The notes beneath the pieces were generated by a model that ran no database searches, had not been told where the DNA came from, and saw nothing but the letters and a program-made list of their open reading frames with translations. The position numbers were made by a program, and so were the translations under genes. Of a stretch of 44,103 bases of DNA, positions 43,954-44,103 are shown in pieces (the first letter of the stretch is position 1; every line of letters begins with the position of its first letter). The stretch covers positions 1-44,103 of the forward strand of contig JBNGDB010000019.1 of the NCBI GenBank assembly GCA_049975245.1, read 5' to 3'. The DNA is from UBA117 sp049975245 (GTDB lineage Archaea > Methanobacteriota > Methanobacteria > Methanobacteriales > Methanobacteriaceae).

Positions 43954-44103
43954 TTTTTACCTCCAAATCTTATATTATGATTATATATTGTCAATCAATT
44001 TAAAATACTTTCCACTAAATTTAAAAAAAATCATGAATAATTATTTAGATAACAGAGTGTCTGATTTAGTGTGAAAATTTATGAGTTATTAGGGTTCAAA
44101 TTC

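Overview
The window is chromosomal DNA of a hydrogenotrophic methanogen, most probably a mesophilic Methanobacterium or close relative in the Methanobacteriales. The evidence is a very AT-rich composition, archaeal TATA boxes, Shine-Dalgarno sites of the AGGTGAT type, a methanogenesis gene (ftr), a complete 17-gene set for energy-converting hydrogenase B (Ehb), archaeosine-precursor genes (queD, queE), a BHB-type tRNA intron, and a gene order (ehb, hom, queD/E, CBS cluster, RNA ligase, pheA) that I remember from Methanothermobacter. I see no mobile elements, CRISPR array or phage genes. It reads as ordinary vertically inherited genome.

Layout. 1-3.7 kb: a 5'-truncated FUSC-type membrane protein, a methyltransferase, a pyrroline-5-carboxylate-reductase-family enzyme and a small membrane protein. 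3.8-4.1 kb: tRNA-Cys, then tRNA-Trp with a 68-nt intron that is itself a box C/D guide RNA. 4.3-10.5 kb: an MBL-fold hydrolase, a YdjM-type membrane protein, TrkA/TrkH potassium uptake, a TRAM RNA-binding protein, an MJ0936-type phosphodiesterase and a flippase-like UPF0104 protein. 10.7-18.9 kb: ftr, a two-TM potassium channel with a triplicated unknown C-terminal domain, the NAD(P)H-hydrate repair enzyme Nnr, a BofA-like protein with an apparent ACG start, argG, an aspartoacylase-family enzyme and two small membrane proteins.

19.2-29.5 kb: the ehb genes. ehbA-J encode Mrp antiporter-like and other membrane subunits, ehbK a polyferredoxin with 14 Cys clusters, ehbL a ferredoxin, ehbM/N the hydrogenase small and large subunits, ehbO the NuoH-like anchor, ehbP a small subunit, and ehbQ (after a 356-bp gap) an ACT-domain protein. 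Together they would use the ion gradient to reduce ferredoxin with H2 for anabolic CO2 fixation.

29.5-35.6 kb: a small unknown protein, a stand-alone Cas4-like nuclease overlapping homoserine dehydrogenase, a predicted nucleotidyltransferase divergent from a PPC/DUF296 protein, DUF366, queD and queE. 35.6-41.1 kb: five tandem CBS genes (18 CBS motifs) followed without a gap by an ATP-dependent RNA ligase. The ligase appears to start at ATT and to carry an extra N-terminal zinc ribbon, and it is in frame with the preceding CBS gene across a single TGA. 41.2-44.1 kb: pheA, a single-TM protein with a Pro-Glu tail, and two convergent PsbP-like lipoproteins.

The best candidates for something new are the CBS array joined to the zinc-ribbon RNA ligase, the potassium channel with three copies of an unrecognised ligand-domain-like module, and the guide RNA in the tRNA-Trp intron, whose second guide does not match the target known from haloarchaea. 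All functional statements rest on reading motifs by eye. No database search was possible.
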